Shown: one piece after another, positions 35,111 to 44,834 of the stretch
How the letters are laid out: every line of letters starts with the position of its first letter
How positions within the stretch are numbered: position 1 is the stretch's first letter
Source: Confluentibacter flavum
GTDB taxonomy: Bacteria; Bacteroidota; Bacteroidia; Flavobacteriales; Flavobacteriaceae
NCBI RefSeq assembly: GCF_002843175.1
Contig: NZ_PJEO01000003.1
Span: 1-64,000, forward strand
Length of the DNA: 64,000 bases
Direction: 5' to 3'
Position numbers and translations under genes: made by a program
The notes under the pieces: generated by a model
What the model was told of the DNA's origin: nothing
Database searches by the model: none
What the model saw: only the letters and a program-made list of their open reading frames with translations

Positions 35111-36361
35111 TCAATTTTTAAAAATTTCTTTTAAGAGCATTTCAAAGGCTTTATTAGCAGCCTGATTAATGACTTTGGAACGAATATTTCCAAGCATGAA
35201 TTTTCGGGAATATACCGTAGTTTTAGTTGCGATAGCGACATAAACCGTACCCACTTCCACATTAGAATCGCCTTTGGTTGGTCCAGCATTTCCTGTGGTT
35301 GCAATGGCATAATCTGTTTTAAACATTCGCAAAACATGTAGAGCCATAGATTCTGCTACTTGGGAACTCACAACAGAATGTTCTGCAATATCATCTTTGG
35401 AAATGCCTAGAATGTCTATTTTCGACTCGGTGGCGTAACTGACAATACTTCCTTTAAAATAAGCGGATGCTCCCGAATTGGCAATAAATCGTTCAGCTAT
35501 TTTCCCCCCTGTACAACTTTCGGCGGTAGCAATTGTCTTTCCAATGGCTGTTAATTTTTGCCCTATAGCTACCTCAATGGAATTATCGTCATCATCAAAA
35601 CCAATAAATTCATCCTTTACTAAAGGCAATACCTTATTAATTTCATTTTGAACATCCGCAATAATTTGTTGTTCATCCAATCCTTTGGCAGACAAACGCA
35701 ACCTCATCCTGCCTAAATCTGGCAGATACGCTAACTTGATGTGCTTAGGAAGTGCATCTTCCCAAGATGCTATTCTATCGGCTAAAGTACTTTCACCCAA
35801 GCCATAAATCAATAAAGTTTTATGTAAAATAAAAGGACATTTAAACTTAATTTTTAATCTAGGAAGCACCTCGTTAGTCATTAAACCTTTCATTTCAAAA
35901 GGTACACCCGGTAAAGAAATAAATACTTTATTATTCTTTTCGAGCCACATACCCGGAGCTGTTCCCAAGGTATTCATTAAAACGGTTGCTTTTGAAGGCA
36001 CCAATGCTTGATCTATGTTTACTTGCAACAACGTCTGCCTAACATATTGCTTCCAAATGGATTCAATATTTGCTAAAACAGAAGCATCCCTGATTAATAC
36101 ATCGTTAAAATATTCCGCTATGGTTTTTTTAGTGATATCGTCCTTTGTTGGCCCTAAACCACCTGTAATGATGATGATATCCACATGACTTTCAGCATCT
36201 TTAAACGCTGTTAAAATATGAGATTTGTCGTCTTGAACAGAAGTAATTTGATAAACCGATACACCAATTTTGTTGAGTTCTTTTGCTATAAAAGCAGAAT
36301 TTGTGTCAATAACTTGACCTATGAGAAGCTCATCGCCTATGGTGATTATTTCGGCTAACAT
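35111..36361 (-). CDS. cinA: CinA-type competence/damage protein (NMN deamidase related)
   Basis: 416 residues. The N-terminal MoCF-like domain has ITIGDELLIGQVIDTNSAFI and ITGGLGPTKDDITKK; the C-terminal CinA amidohydrolase domain has ATAESCTGGKIAERF and SGASAYFKGSIVSYA. The family clears NMN by deamidation and hydrolyses ADP-ribose in studied members. Its start overlaps the Hpt stop by one base (36361), so these two are coupled. Part of a five-gene minus-strand run up to 38174. Confidence 0.93.
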   Translation of the reverse strand: MLAEIITIGDELLIGQVIDTNSAFIAKELNKIGVSVYQITSVQDDKSHILTAFKDAESHVDIIIITGGLGPTKDDITKKTIAEYFNDVLIRDASVLANIESIWKQYVRQTLLQVNIDQALVPSKATVLMNTLGTAPGMWLEKNNKVFISLPGVPFEMKGLMTNEVLPRLKIKFKCPFILHKTLLIYGLGESTLADRIASWEDALPKHIKLAYLPDLGRMRLRLSAKGLDEQQIIADVQNEINKVLPLVKDEFIGFDDDDNSIEVAIGQKLTAIGKTIATAESCTGGKIAERFIANSGASAYFKGSIVSYATESKIDILGISKDDIAEHSVVSSQVAESMALHVLRMFKTDYAIATTGNAGPTKGDSNVEVGTVYVAIATKTTVYSRKFMLGNIRSKVINQAANKAFEMLLKEIFKN

Positions 36362-36702
36362 TATAAATTAAAATCTGATCTTATTTCATCAACAGCTCGT
36401 TCTACCGCAGCAATAACAATATCCAGTTGGGGTTTAATATCTAAATCCGTTTTCTGGAATTTGCCCCAATCCTGAACTTCAATTAAAATATCAAGCACGC
36501 CAAGTTCGAATAAATCGACAGTCGGTTTCATTTTATGTGCCGCTTGATACGCATTGTAGTAATCCTTTTCGGCTACTGCTTTTTGTAAGCGTTCGGCATC
36601 TTCGGGAACTTCCTCTAAAAAGGCGGCCGCTAAAGTGGCGATAAACTCTTCATCGTTGTCCGCTAATTCACGTACTCTAAATAATTTGTAATGCTGTTCC
36701 AT
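36361..36702 (-). CDS. Histidine phosphotransfer (Hpt) domain protein
   Basis: 113 residues forming a single Hpt four-helix bundle. The phospho-acceptor His is in AAHKMKPTVDLF (about residue 57). Such orphan Hpt proteins carry phosphoryl groups between a hybrid kinase and a response regulator; neither is in the window. Coupled to cinA (one-base overlap) and directly abuts the FAH gene, so the cluster is housekeeping-like in order, not a two-component locus. Confidence 0.88.
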   Translation of the reverse strand: MEQHYKLFRVRELADNDEEFIATLAAAFLEEVPEDAERLQKAVAEKDYYNAYQAAHKMKPTVDLFELGVLDILIEVQDWGKFQKTDLDIKPQLDIVIAAVERAVDEIRSDFNL

Positions 36703-37314
36703 TTATTTAACTATTATTGAAAACATTTTTTTATCTTCTATGAATCCTGAAAGCTTATCATTTACCTCAACTTTGCCTACGCCGGCGGGAGTTCCTGTAA
36801 ATATAATATCTCCTATCTTTAATGTGAAATATTTTGAAATATATTCTATCAATTCATCAATTTTCCATAACATAAGGCTTGTATTTCCGATTTGAACAAT
36901 ATTTTCGTTTTTTTTTAAAGAAAATTCAATGGCATTCACGTCCTTAATGTCTTTAATAGGAATCCAATCGCCTATAACCGCAGCACCATCAAACGACTTT
37001 GCTTTTTCCCAAGGCAGGCCTTTTTCTTTTAATTTGGTTTGTACATCGCGGGCGGTAAAATCGATTCCAAGTCCAATCTCATTATAATATTTATGCGCAA
37101 ATTTTTTATCAATGTGCTTTCCTATTCTATTAATCTTAACCAAAACCTCAACCTCGTAATGGACATCATTCGAAAAATCCGGTATAAAAAAAGGCTGTTT
37201 TTTTAACAAAATAGCCGTGTCTGGTTTTAAAAAAATAACAGGATCTGTCGGTTTTTCGTTTTCCAACTCTTTAATATGTTCTGCGTAGTTTCTACCGATG
37301 CAGATGATTTTCAT
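36703..37314 (-). CDS. Fumarylacetoacetate hydrolase family protein
   Basis: 203 residues matching the small FAH-fold enzymes: MKIICIGRNYAEHIKELENE, the metal-site EVEVLV, LGIDFTARDVQ, a KSFD block and the late GDIIFTGTPAGVGKV. FAH-fold members hydrolyse acylpyruvates or decarboxylate oxaloacetate; substrate cannot be told. Begins one base after the Hpt gene on the same strand. Upstream are heptamer repeats. Confidence 0.93.
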   Translation of the reverse strand: MKIICIGRNYAEHIKELENEKPTDPVIFLKPDTAILLKKQPFFIPDFSNDVHYEVEVLVKINRIGKHIDKKFAHKYYNEIGLGIDFTARDVQTKLKEKGLPWEKAKSFDGAAVIGDWIPIKDIKDVNAIEFSLKKNENIVQIGNTSLMLWKIDELIEYISKYFTLKIGDIIFTGTPAGVGKVEVNDKLSGFIEDKKMFSIIVK

Positions 37315-37354
37315 TGTTGTTTAGTTGTTAAGGTGTTTAGTCGTTTAGTTGAAG

Positions 37355-37400
37355 TAACTTTTAACTTTTAACTTTTAACTTTTAACTTTTTAACTTTTTA
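37355..37400. repeat. TAACTTT heptamer array running into a stop codon
   Basis: On the plus strand five phased TAACTTT units (37355-37389) are followed by two TAACTTTT-like units. The final TTAAC overlaps the TAA stop of the exonuclease gene (complement of 37398-37400), so the stop codon belongs to the array. The word differs from the -7 consensus TAnnTTTG only by the last base. Confidence 0.75.
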
Positions 37401-38174
37401 ACCTAGTTTATTATTAAAATTTCTTAGTTTGATGGCTGTCAACACTTTTTTGGTGTATAAGGGGAAATCGGCATTTAATAACCATCCAAAATAACCAGGT
37501 TCTGTTTCCAAGACGTCTGTCACCAATTTGCCTTTATGCTTACCAAAAGCAAAACATTCCTCACCTTTTTTAGTATAACCTATAAACCCCGCAAAATCCG
37601 CAAATTGTTTTCGTGTGCTGAACTCCGCCAAAAACTTGGTGTCATTTTCAATCTCTTTGTATTTATCGATTTGGGCCTTTAGAACTTCGTAAGTGGCGTT
37701 GGTGTCGGCTTCTGCTCCGTGGGCGCCTTCCAGTTCTTTATTGCAATAAAATTGATATGCAGCACTTAAGGTACGTTGTTCCATTTTATGGAAAATAGTT
37801 TGTACGTCTATAGACAATCTGTTTTTCATATCGAAATCCACTTCAGCCCGCAACATTTCTTCTGCCAACAACGGAATATCAAATCGGTCGGAATTAAAAC
37901 CCGCCAAATCTGAATCCTTAATCATATTATAAATCTCTTTGGCAACTTCTTTAAATGAGGGTTTATCGGCTACATCGGCATCCGTAATACCATGAATGGC
38001 AGTGACTTCTTTAGGAATGGGCACTAGTGGATTAACCAACCATGTTTTACGTTCTTCCTTCCCATTTGGGAATACTTTGAGAACAGAAATTTCAACAATT
38101 CTGTCGGTGGTTATATTGACGCCCGTCGTTTCTAAATCGAAAAAACAGATGGGTTTTGTTAAATTGAGTTGCAT
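37398..38174 (-). CDS. DEDDh-type 3'-5' exonuclease
   Basis: 258 residues from the Met at 38174 (the frame opens at 38237, but MQLNLTKPICFFDLETTG is the natural start). DEDDh residues are visible: FDLETTG (Asp, Glu), GFNSDRFDIP (Asp), HGAEADT (His, Asp). A C-terminal CFAFGKHKGKLVTDVL extension followed by a GYFGWLL segment resembles the ExoX-type tail. The domain is shared with the DNA polymerase III epsilon subunit, but this tail argues for a repair or degradation nuclease. Confidence 0.9.
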   Translation of the reverse strand: MQLNLTKPICFFDLETTGVNITTDRIVEISVLKVFPNGKEERKTWLVNPLVPIPKEVTAIHGITDADVADKPSFKEVAKEIYNMIKDSDLAGFNSDRFDIPLLAEEMLRAEVDFDMKNRLSIDVQTIFHKMEQRTLSAAYQFYCNKELEGAHGAEADTNATYEVLKAQIDKYKEIENDTKFLAEFSTRKQFADFAGFIGYTKKGEECFAFGKHKGKLVTDVLETEPGYFGWLLNADFPLYTKKVLTAIKLRNFNNKLG

Positions 38175-38277
38175 AAGATATATTTTACAAAAGTGTAAAG
38201 ATACTAAATTGAAAAGTGTAGAAAACAAAAAATCCAACCGTTTTATGGGTTAGATTTTGCATATAATTTAATATTAT

Positions 38278-39681
38278 TTAGATTTCCCTATGACTATCCC
38301 AAGCCTCTAAGTAATCTTTTACGGCTTTTACAAACTGACCTCCAAGGGCACCATTAACCACTCTGTGATCGTAAGAATGGGATAAGAACATTTTATATCG
38401 AATGCCTATAAAATCGCCTTCAGCAGTTTCAATTACTGCAGGTGTTTTTCGTATGGCGCCCAGAGCCAAAATACCAACTTGTGGTTGATTGATGATAGGC
38501 GTTCCCATAATACTTCCAAACGAACCAACATTGGTTACGGTATACGTACCACCATGTGTATCGTCTGGTTTTAATTTGCCTGTTTTGGCGCGATTCGCTA
38601 AGTCATTCACCTGTTTTGTCATACCAAACAAATTAAGTTGATCAGCATTTTTTATAACGGGCACTATTAAATTCCCATTTGGTAGCGAGGCCGCCATACC
38701 CAGATTGATGTTTTTCTTTTTGATTATTTTATCACCTTGAACAGAAATATTCATCATGGGATAATCTCGAAGCGCTTTGGCAATGGCTTCCATAAATATG
38801 GGCGTGAACGTTAAATTTTCACCCGTACGTTTCATGAAATCATCTTTAACTTTTTGTCTCCAGTTCCAAATTTTGGTCACATCGGCCTCAATAAAACTTT
38901 GTACATGGGCAGAGGTTTGAATGGACTCCATCATATGATGTGAAATGAGTTTCCCCATTCTGGTCATCTCAATAATTTCATCCTCACCACCTGGCATTAT
39001 TGGTGTTTGAGTAAGTTTAGGCGTTTCTTGTATTGGTATTGTATTTTGTATGATTGGAGTGTCCTCTATAAGAGACTCAACTTTAGATTGAATAGGAGCT
39101 GTTTCTGTAATGACATTATCCTCTTTAACCTGATGTAATGACGTGTCAATTTTGCTTTCGAAGGTATTCTGACCATTAGATTTATTTTCTATATACCCCA
39201 AAATATCATCTTTTGTAACACGTCCTTCTTTACCTGATCCAGAAATCGTGTCTAATTCCAATTGGGAAATACCTTCTTGCTTCGCAATATTCTTCACTAA
39301 TGGAGAATAAAATCGCCCATCGCTGGAAGCTAAAGGGCTCACTGTTTCTTTAGCAGCTTGGATAGTTTGTGAAACATGTTCAACAGCTTCCATAAGTTCC
39401 GGTTCTTCAAAAGAGGACGAAGGCTCTTGTTCAACATCTGCTTCAGTTTCAATAATGGCAATGACTTGACCAACTTGTACTACGTCGTCTATATTAAAGC
39501 GTTTTTCAATCAAAACACCTTCCACCTCACTAGGCACTTCACTATCTACTTTATCTGTTGCTATTTCTAAAACAGCTTCATCAAGTTCAATGGTGTCACC
39601 AACTTCTTTTAACCATGATGTGATGGTTGCTTCTGCAACACTTTCGCCCATTTTTGGTAATTTAAGTTCAAACTTTGCCAT
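38278..39681 (-). CDS. 2-oxoacid dehydrogenase E2 (dihydrolipoamide acyltransferase)
   Basis: 467 residues: lipoyl domain (1-78, lipoylated Lys in EIATDKVDSEV about 44), peripheral-subunit-binding domain (about 125-167, FYSPLVKNIAKQEGI), long linker, and acyltransferase core with the active-site motif SYDHRVVNGALGG near the C-terminus. The usual motif is HxxxDG; here the Asp is Asn. It transfers acyl groups from E1 to CoA; the chain (branched-chain or pyruvate) cannot be fixed. No E1 or E3 gene is adjacent. Confidence 0.92.
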   Translation of the reverse strand: MAKFELKLPKMGESVAEATITSWLKEVGDTIELDEAVLEIATDKVDSEVPSEVEGVLIEKRFNIDDVVQVGQVIAIIETEADVEQEPSSSFEEPELMEAVEHVSQTIQAAKETVSPLASSDGRFYSPLVKNIAKQEGISQLELDTISGSGKEGRVTKDDILGYIENKSNGQNTFESKIDTSLHQVKEDNVITETAPIQSKVESLIEDTPIIQNTIPIQETPKLTQTPIMPGGEDEIIEMTRMGKLISHHMMESIQTSAHVQSFIEADVTKIWNWRQKVKDDFMKRTGENLTFTPIFMEAIAKALRDYPMMNISVQGDKIIKKKNINLGMAASLPNGNLIVPVIKNADQLNLFGMTKQVNDLANRAKTGKLKPDDTHGGTYTVTNVGSFGSIMGTPIINQPQVGILALGAIRKTPAVIETAEGDFIGIRYKMFLSHSYDHRVVNGALGGQFVKAVKDYLEAWDSHREI

Positions 39682-39764
39682 ATTTATAAAGTAAACTGCT
39701 ATTTTATTAACGCTGCAAAATTAGTGAAAAATCAATAATTTCTTAAGGCAATTAATAATTAAAA

Positions 39765-40865
39765 CTATTCAAAAACAATGATTTCACCCCTACTAATAAC
39801 ATTATCGCTACCAATTATAAAGTTAGAATTGTTAGGTAATATTTTATATGTCAACGATTTAACAGCACTTTTATCTTCTATAAAACCAATTATACTTTTA
39901 TAACTTAATAGATTGGCATCAAAAATAATTTCATCATTATTTTTGATATCTTCTAAGTTTGAGCTTAAAACAACTTCTTTTGCTAGTATTAGCTTTAAAC
40001 TTTTATTCACTTTATTGGAAATAAAAACATATCTGAAAATATTTTTTCTCTTAATTACAGGAATTTTTCTGGTTAGGTAAGCCAGTCTAATACCCAACCA
40101 AACAAACATATTGAACAGTATATTCTTTTTAAAATGCTTCATATAAAATATTTGCATGGCACCAAAAAAACGCTTGGCATAATGTTTATCCCGTAATGTA
40201 CTTTCTCCTTTAAAATGAATCACTGTAGTTTCACCATAATAATAATTTTGGAACCCTGATTTTAAAATTCTGTATGACAAATCAATATCTTCACCATACA
40301 TAAAATAATCTTCATCAAATCCACCAACAACATTATAAAGTTCGCATTTTAAAAACATGAAAGCACCAACCAAAATGTCTACTTTAGCTGATTCATCTTT
40401 ATTTAAATGAGAGGCATAATACAGCTTAGGATTTCCTAAAAGCTTTAATAAAGATGCTTTTACGTATGGAATGTTTCGTTTGCTTTCTGGCAGAAATTCT
40501 CCTGAACCATTAATCAATTTACACCCAACAATACCCAATTTGTCTTTGCTGGATGAAAATTCCAAAAGTTTTATAAACGTATCTTCTGAAACAACGGTAT
40601 CGGGATTTAGAATACAAATATACTCGCCTTTAGCTTTAGCAACTCCTATATTGTTTCCTTTTGAAAAACCATAATTTTCATGGTTTTCAATAAGAATAAC
40701 TTCTGGGAATAACTGCCTAACCATCTCGCAGCTTTTGTCCTCAGAATGATTATCAACCACAATAATTTCGGCATCAATAGTTATAATAGCCTGCTGAACA
40801 CTTTTTAAACAGAGTTCTAAAAAATAGCGAACATTATAGTTTAATATAACAATGGAGAGTTTCAA
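39765..40865 (-). CDS. Family 2 glycosyltransferase
   Basis: 366 residues. GT2 fold: LSIVILNYNVRYFLELCLKS, nucleotide-binding VDNHSEDKSCEMV, the CILNPDTVVSED DxD region and a GGFDEDYFMYGEDIDLSYRI acceptor block. A C-terminal hydrophobic patch (about 230-255) could sit on the membrane. Bacteroidota members of this type act in surface polysaccharide or lipopolysaccharide assembly; sugar and acceptor unknown. Eight bp upstream of it, on the same strand, ends recR. Confidence 0.88.
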   Translation of the reverse strand: MKLSIVILNYNVRYFLELCLKSVQQAIITIDAEIIVVDNHSEDKSCEMVRQLFPEVILIENHENYGFSKGNNIGVAKAKGEYICILNPDTVVSEDTFIKLLEFSSSKDKLGIVGCKLINGSGEFLPESKRNIPYVKASLLKLLGNPKLYYASHLNKDESAKVDILVGAFMFLKCELYNVVGGFDEDYFMYGEDIDLSYRILKSGFQNYYYGETTVIHFKGESTLRDKHYAKRFFGAMQIFYMKHFKKNILFNMFVWLGIRLAYLTRKIPVIKRKNIFRYVFISNKVNKSLKLILAKEVVLSSNLEDIKNNDEIIFDANLLSYKSIIGFIEDKSAVKSLTYKILPNNSNFIIGSDNVISRGEIIVFE

Positions 40866-40872
40866 ATGCGGT

Positions 40873-41490
40873 TTATGATTTTAATGTAGCTTCAAATGGA
40901 ATTCTGTTTATAATACTGCGCCCTAAAGTAATCTCATCGGCATATTCCAATTCATCCCCAACAGATATGCCTCTTGCTATTGTTGATGTTAAAACATTGT
41001 ATTCTTGAATTTTTCGGTAAATATAAAAATTAGTGGTATCACCTTCCATGGTAGAACTTAATGCAAAAATAAGTTCTTTTACTTTGCCTAGTTTTACTTT
41101 TTCAACCAACGATTCTATATTTAAATCATGCGGCCCAACACCATCCATAGGCGATATTTTACCTCCCAAAACATGGTACAATCCTTTAAAGGAGCTTGTG
41201 TTTTCAATAGCCATAACATCCCTTACATCTTCAACAACACATATAATAGCTTCATTACGATTCGGATTAGAACAAATATCGCATACATCCACATCGCTAA
41301 TATTATGACAAGATTTACATAATTTTATGTCATTTCGCATGGTTTGCAAAGCTTCAGTAAGTGCTAATGTTTGCTCTTTGGGCTGCCGTAGCATATGCAA
41401 AACCAAACGTAAAGCAGTGCGCTTGCCAATACCTGGGAGCTGAGACATTTCATTGACGGCACGTTCAAGTAGTTTTGAAGAAAATTCCAT
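40873..41490 (-). CDS. recR: Recombination mediator RecR
   Basis: 205 residues from the Met at 41490 (the frame opens at 41538 but [20 protein letters not shown] is the family start). Helix-hairpin-helix [16 protein letters not shown], a C4 zinc finger ([16 protein letters not shown]) and the Toprim domain ([14 protein letters not shown]) are present. RecR with RecO loads RecA onto gapped DNA. Normal length. Divergent from the symporter gene across 110 bp. Confidence 0.96.
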   Translation of the reverse strand: MEFSSKLLERAVNEMSQLPGIGKRTALRLVLHMLRQPKEQTLALTEALQTMRNDIKLCKSCHNISDVDVCDICSNPNRNEAIICVVEDVRDVMAIENTSSFKGLYHVLGGKISPMDGVGPHDLNIESLVEKVKLGKVKELIFALSSTMEGDTTNFYIYRKIQEYNVLTSTIARGISVGDELEYADEITLGRSIINRIPFEATLKS

Positions 41491-41600
41491 AGGCTGCGAA
41501 TTTACAATTTTAGGTTTAATAATGAATACCAAAACCATTTCAAATTATTAGCAATTATTTTGGTTTGTAATTTTGTATATTTCGCTACCTAATTTAAGTT

Positions 41601-43058
41601 ATGCAGCCTTTTCACGTACTCATTTTAATAGTTATTTATTTTGGTATTCTCATTTTTGTATCCTATTTAACTGGTAAAGAAGATAGTAACGATTCCTTTT
41701 TTAGAGCAAATAAATCGTCGCCTTGGTTTTTAGTGGCATTTGGTATGATAGGTGCCTCGTTAAGTGGCGTTACTTTTATATCCGTCCCTGGAGATGTTGG
41801 CACTGGCATGTTTGGATATATGCAAGTGGTGTTTGGTTACTTGTTAGGCTACATGGTAATCGCCTTTGTTTTAATGCCCATATACTACAGATTGAACGTG
41901 ACTTCTATTTACGAGTATTTAGGGGATAGATTCGGAATGGTAAGTCATAAAACCGGTGCGGCTTTTTTCTTTATATCACGGGTTTTAGGTTCTGCTTTCA
42001 GGTTATTTTTAGTCACAAGCGTATTGCACGAATACGTTTTTAAGCATTGGAATTTTCATTTTCCATTAACCGTTGTTATTTCTGTAGCTCTTATTTTGAT
42101 TTACACATTTAAAGGAGGTGTTAAAACCGTGGTTTGGACAGACACGATACAAACATTACTCATGTTGGTCGCTCTGGTTGTTACCATTGTTTTAATATAC
42201 TCTGAAATGGGATGGGGATTAGGCGATTTTATAGGGAGTGATGCTATTAAAAAATATGATAAAATTTTCTTTTTTGAAGACATTTTAGCGAAAAACCACT
42301 TCTTCAAACAATTCTTGGGCGGTATGTTCATCGCTATTTGTATGACAGGATTGGATCAAGATATGATGCAGAAAAACCTAACCTGTAAATCGCTAAAAGA
42401 TGCCCAGAAAAATATGGTGTCGTTTAGTGTCATTTTGATATTTGTGAATTTTATATTTTTACTTTTAGGAGCCTTATTATTTGTGTATGCCGAAACCAAA
42501 GGCATTAAAGTGCCTATAATTGATGGTGTTGTAAAAACAGATTTATTATATCCTGAAATTGCTCTCAACTCCGATTTAGGATTACCCGTTGCCATATTTT
42601 TTACATTGGGACTTATTGCCGCGGCTTATTCAAGTGCAGATAGCGCACTAACAGCCTTAACAACATCTTTTTGCATCGACTTCCTGAATATTGAAAAAAG
42701 ACCGGAACACACCCAAAAACGGACTCGGAAAAAAGTCCATATTGGTATGAGTGTTTTAATGGTTTTGGTTATTATTTGCTTTTACTATGTGTTAAACCAA
42801 AGTGTTATTAGTGGCATATTAACGGTTGCAGGATATACGTATGGGCCTTTGCTAGGCTTATTTGCTTTTGGAATACTCACAAAATTTAAAATCAAGGACC
42901 ATTTGGTTCCTTATGTAGCCATAGGTTCTGTTTTAGTATGTTATATCATCGCTAACATTCCATCAAATTATTTAGGCGGTTATAAATTCGGGTATGAATT
43001 ATTGATTGTAAACGGTATTTTTACGTTCTTAGGATTAATATTGATTCGTAGAAAGTAA
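41601..43058 (+). CDS. Sodium:solute symporter (SSS family)
   Basis: 485 residues with about 13 membrane helices from the N-terminus ([20 protein letters not shown]). The SSS family signature region has [19 protein letters not shown] and [20 protein letters not shown]. It couples Na+ entry to uptake of a small solute, which I cannot identify. Its last 24 bp overlap the convergent CoA-binding gene. A TAATTTTG -7-like box lies at 41568-41575. Confidence 0.93.
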   Translation: MQPFHVLILIVIYFGILIFVSYLTGKEDSNDSFFRANKSSPWFLVAFGMIGASLSGVTFISVPGDVGTGMFGYMQVVFGYLLGYMVIAFVLMPIYYRLNVTSIYEYLGDRFGMVSHKTGAAFFFISRVLGSAFRLFLVTSVLHEYVFKHWNFHFPLTVVISVALILIYTFKGGVKTVVWTDTIQTLLMLVALVVTIVLIYSEMGWGLGDFIGSDAIKKYDKIFFFEDILAKNHFFKQFLGGMFIAICMTGLDQDMMQKNLTCKSLKDAQKNMVSFSVILIFVNFIFLLLGALLFVYAETKGIKVPIIDGVVKTDLLYPEIALNSDLGLPVAIFFTLGLIAAAYSSADSALTALTTSFCIDFLNIEKRPEHTQKRTRKKVHIGMSVLMVLVIICFYYVLNQSVISGILTVAGYTYGPLLGLFAFGILTKFKIKDHLVPYVAIGSVLVCYIIANIPSNYLGGYKFGYELLIVNGIFTFLGLILIRRK

Positions 43059-43397
43059 TACCAAAGAACATGCGATTTCAAAAGGAATATTGTTGTTTTT
43101 TAAAATCTGATACAATTCTGGATTCTCTGTACCTGGATTAAAAATAACCCGTTTAGGTTTTAAGGATACAATATAATCGTAAAACCCTTTTTGATTTTCT
43201 GGATTAATATAAAGTGTTACAGTGTCTAAATCCTTATAAGGTAATTGTTCAGTATTAATCTTGACGCTAGCAATCTCTCCTGATTTCTTACCAATTGCCA
43301 CAACTTCATGTCCAAGGGCTATGAGTTTTTGTACTACAAAATTTGAATATCGACTAGGATTTAAAGAAGCCCCTATCACTAAGGTTTTTTTATTCAT
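43035..43397 (-). CDS. CoA-binding protein
   Basis: 120 residues making one CoA-binding Rossmann-like domain ([37 protein letters not shown]). Proteins of this YccU/CoA_binding_2 type bind CoA or NAD(H); role unclear. Overlaps the tail of the symporter gene by 24 bp on the opposite strand. Confidence 0.9.
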   Translation of the reverse strand: MNKKTLVIGASLNPSRYSNFVVQKLIALGHEVVAIGKKSGEIASVKINTEQLPYKDLDTVTLYINPENQKGFYDYIVSLKPKRVIFNPGTENPELYQILKNNNIPFEIACSLVLLSTNQY

Positions 43398-43599
43398 AAT
43401 TTAATTAGTCTTTAAAATATTACCTAACTATCTGATTACAAATGTTAAATATTATTTAAAATTAAAAATTCATACAATATGCACACAAAAAATTACGTTT
43501 TAAAATCAACCAATCACCGAATTAATAATTATTTGAGTTAGTCACCAGAATTAAAAATTCGAAAAGGTTAGTGTTAGTTGCAATTGGTTAATAGCTAGG

Positions 43600-43634
43600 A
43601 AAATCCGAAATCTCTCCAGGTTTTCGGATTTTTT
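43600..43634. terminator. Hairpin terminator 3' of the KAS III gene
   Basis: AAATCCGAAA and TTTTCGGATTT pair around a TCTCTCCAGG loop with U-tracts at both ends. It starts 5 bp after the stop of the KAS III gene (43639) on that strand. Confidence 0.8.
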
Positions 43635-43638
43635 AATT

Positions 43639-44643
43639 TTACCACTTAATAATGACACTGCCCCAAGTAAAACCGCTACCAAAAGCTGCCAAAACCACGT
43701 TGTCCCCTTCTTTAATTTTACCTTCTTCCCAAGCCTCGGTAAGTGCAATAATGACAGATGCTGCCGTAGTGTTGCCATATTTCATGATATTATTGAAAAC
43801 TTGGTCGTCTCGCAATCCGAATTTCCCTTGAATAAATTGGGCAATCCTTAAATTGGCTTGATGTGGAATAAGCATATCTATATCTTCTTTTTGAAGATTG
43901 TTTGCTTTTAAACCTTCCATAATAGCTTCACTAAAACGCACTACGGCATGTTTAAAAACAAATGTACCATCCATAAATGGGAAATAAGACAAATCTTCTT
44001 CTTTAGATTCAAGGATTTCTGGCACCCAATGCGCGATGCTTGGCGATGTCACAATCAGTTTATCGGCATGCTTACCTTCGCTATGCAAATGTGTAGACAA
44101 AATACCCTTTGTATTATCTTCTTCCCTTGTTAAAACGGCTGCGCCTGCACCATCTCCAAAAATAACCGTGACGCCTCTACCCCTGGTTGTTTTATCCAAT
44201 CCGTTACTATGGTATTCTGCCCCAATAACAAGCACATTTTTGTACATCCCCGTTTTTATAAATTGGTCGGCCACCGAAATTGCATACACAAACCCAGAAC
44301 ATTGGTTTCGTATATCAAGCGCCCCAATGGTTTTCATATCGAGCATATCCTGAATTTGCACACCACAGCCTGGAAAATAATAATCGGGACTTAAGGTGGC
44401 AAACACAATAAAATCGATATCATCTTTTGTTAAACCAGCACGTTCTATGGCAATCCTCGCGGCTTTTGCACCCATAACGGCTGATGTATCGTCTGTACCT
44501 TCCTTAATCCATCGACGTTCTTTTATACCTGTGCGCTCCTGAATCCATTCATCTGTGGTATCAATCATTTTAGATAAATCATCATTCGTAACCACATTAT
44601 CTGGCAGATATTTACCTAAACCAATTATTCTTGAATTATACAT
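43639..44643 (-). CDS. 3-oxoacyl-ACP synthase III (KAS III) family protein
   Basis: 334 residues from MYNSRIIGLG at 44643 (a Met two codons upstream, 44649, is also possible). Thiolase fold with catalytic triad: Cys in DIRNQCSGFVYAIS (about 115), His in IPHQANLRIA and Asn in YGNTTAAS. The C-terminus AFGSGFTWGSVIIKW is typical. KAS III condenses acetyl-CoA with malonyl-ACP to start fatty acids. No fab operon partner (plsX, rpmF) is adjacent, so this could be a second KAS III for a special fatty acid; hence no symbol. Confidence 0.9.
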   Translation of the reverse strand: MYNSRIIGLGKYLPDNVVTNDDLSKMIDTTDEWIQERTGIKERRWIKEGTDDTSAVMGAKAARIAIERAGLTKDDIDFIVFATLSPDYYFPGCGVQIQDMLDMKTIGALDIRNQCSGFVYAISVADQFIKTGMYKNVLVIGAEYHSNGLDKTTRGRGVTVIFGDGAGAAVLTREEDNTKGILSTHLHSEGKHADKLIVTSPSIAHWVPEILESKEEDLSYFPFMDGTFVFKHAVVRFSEAIMEGLKANNLQKEDIDMLIPHQANLRIAQFIQGKFGLRDDQVFNNIMKYGNTTAASVIIALTEAWEEGKIKEGDNVVLAAFGSGFTWGSVIIKW

Positions 44644-44715
44644 GACCATTATATTAGATAGACAAAGTACAACATTAAATCTTCAAAATCCAACATCGTA
44701 ATTCAAAAATAAGTA

Positions 44716-44757
44716 ATGTCAGTTTGTCACTTTTAGACTCTTGGCATTTTTGTTGTC
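44716..44757 (+). promoter_or_regulatory. Sigma-54-like promoter with upstream TGTCA half-sites before htpG
   Basis: TTGGCATTTTTGTTGTC (44741-44757) matches the sigma-54 consensus yTGGCAyrnnnnTTGCw in the -24 GG region and TTG, with deviations in the last two bases and at r. Upstream, ATGTCAGTTTGTCAC (44716-44730) holds two TGTCA words 9 bp apart, as an enhancer-type site would. The gene downstream is a heat-shock chaperone. Confidence 0.4.
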
Positions 44758-44795
44758 TAATCTTAATAAGCAAATTAAAAACGAATGTTTAACGG

Positions 44796-44815
44796 TTTTC
44801 CGTCTTTACGGAAAA
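44796..44815 (+). promoter_or_regulatory. Hairpin in the htpG leader
   Basis: TTTTCCGT and ACGGAAAA form a perfect 8-bp stem with a CTTT loop, ending 19 bp before the htpG ATG. It could be an RNA thermosensor-like or stabilising element in the 5' UTR of a heat-shock gene, or simply a terminator-like hairpin. Confidence 0.45.
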
Positions 44816-44834
44816 TAAAAAATAACAAATTCAT

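Noticed and set aside
37321-37400. CRISPR-like repeats
   Set aside because: Units are only 7-8 bp with no unique spacers and no cas genes in the window; these are microsatellites.
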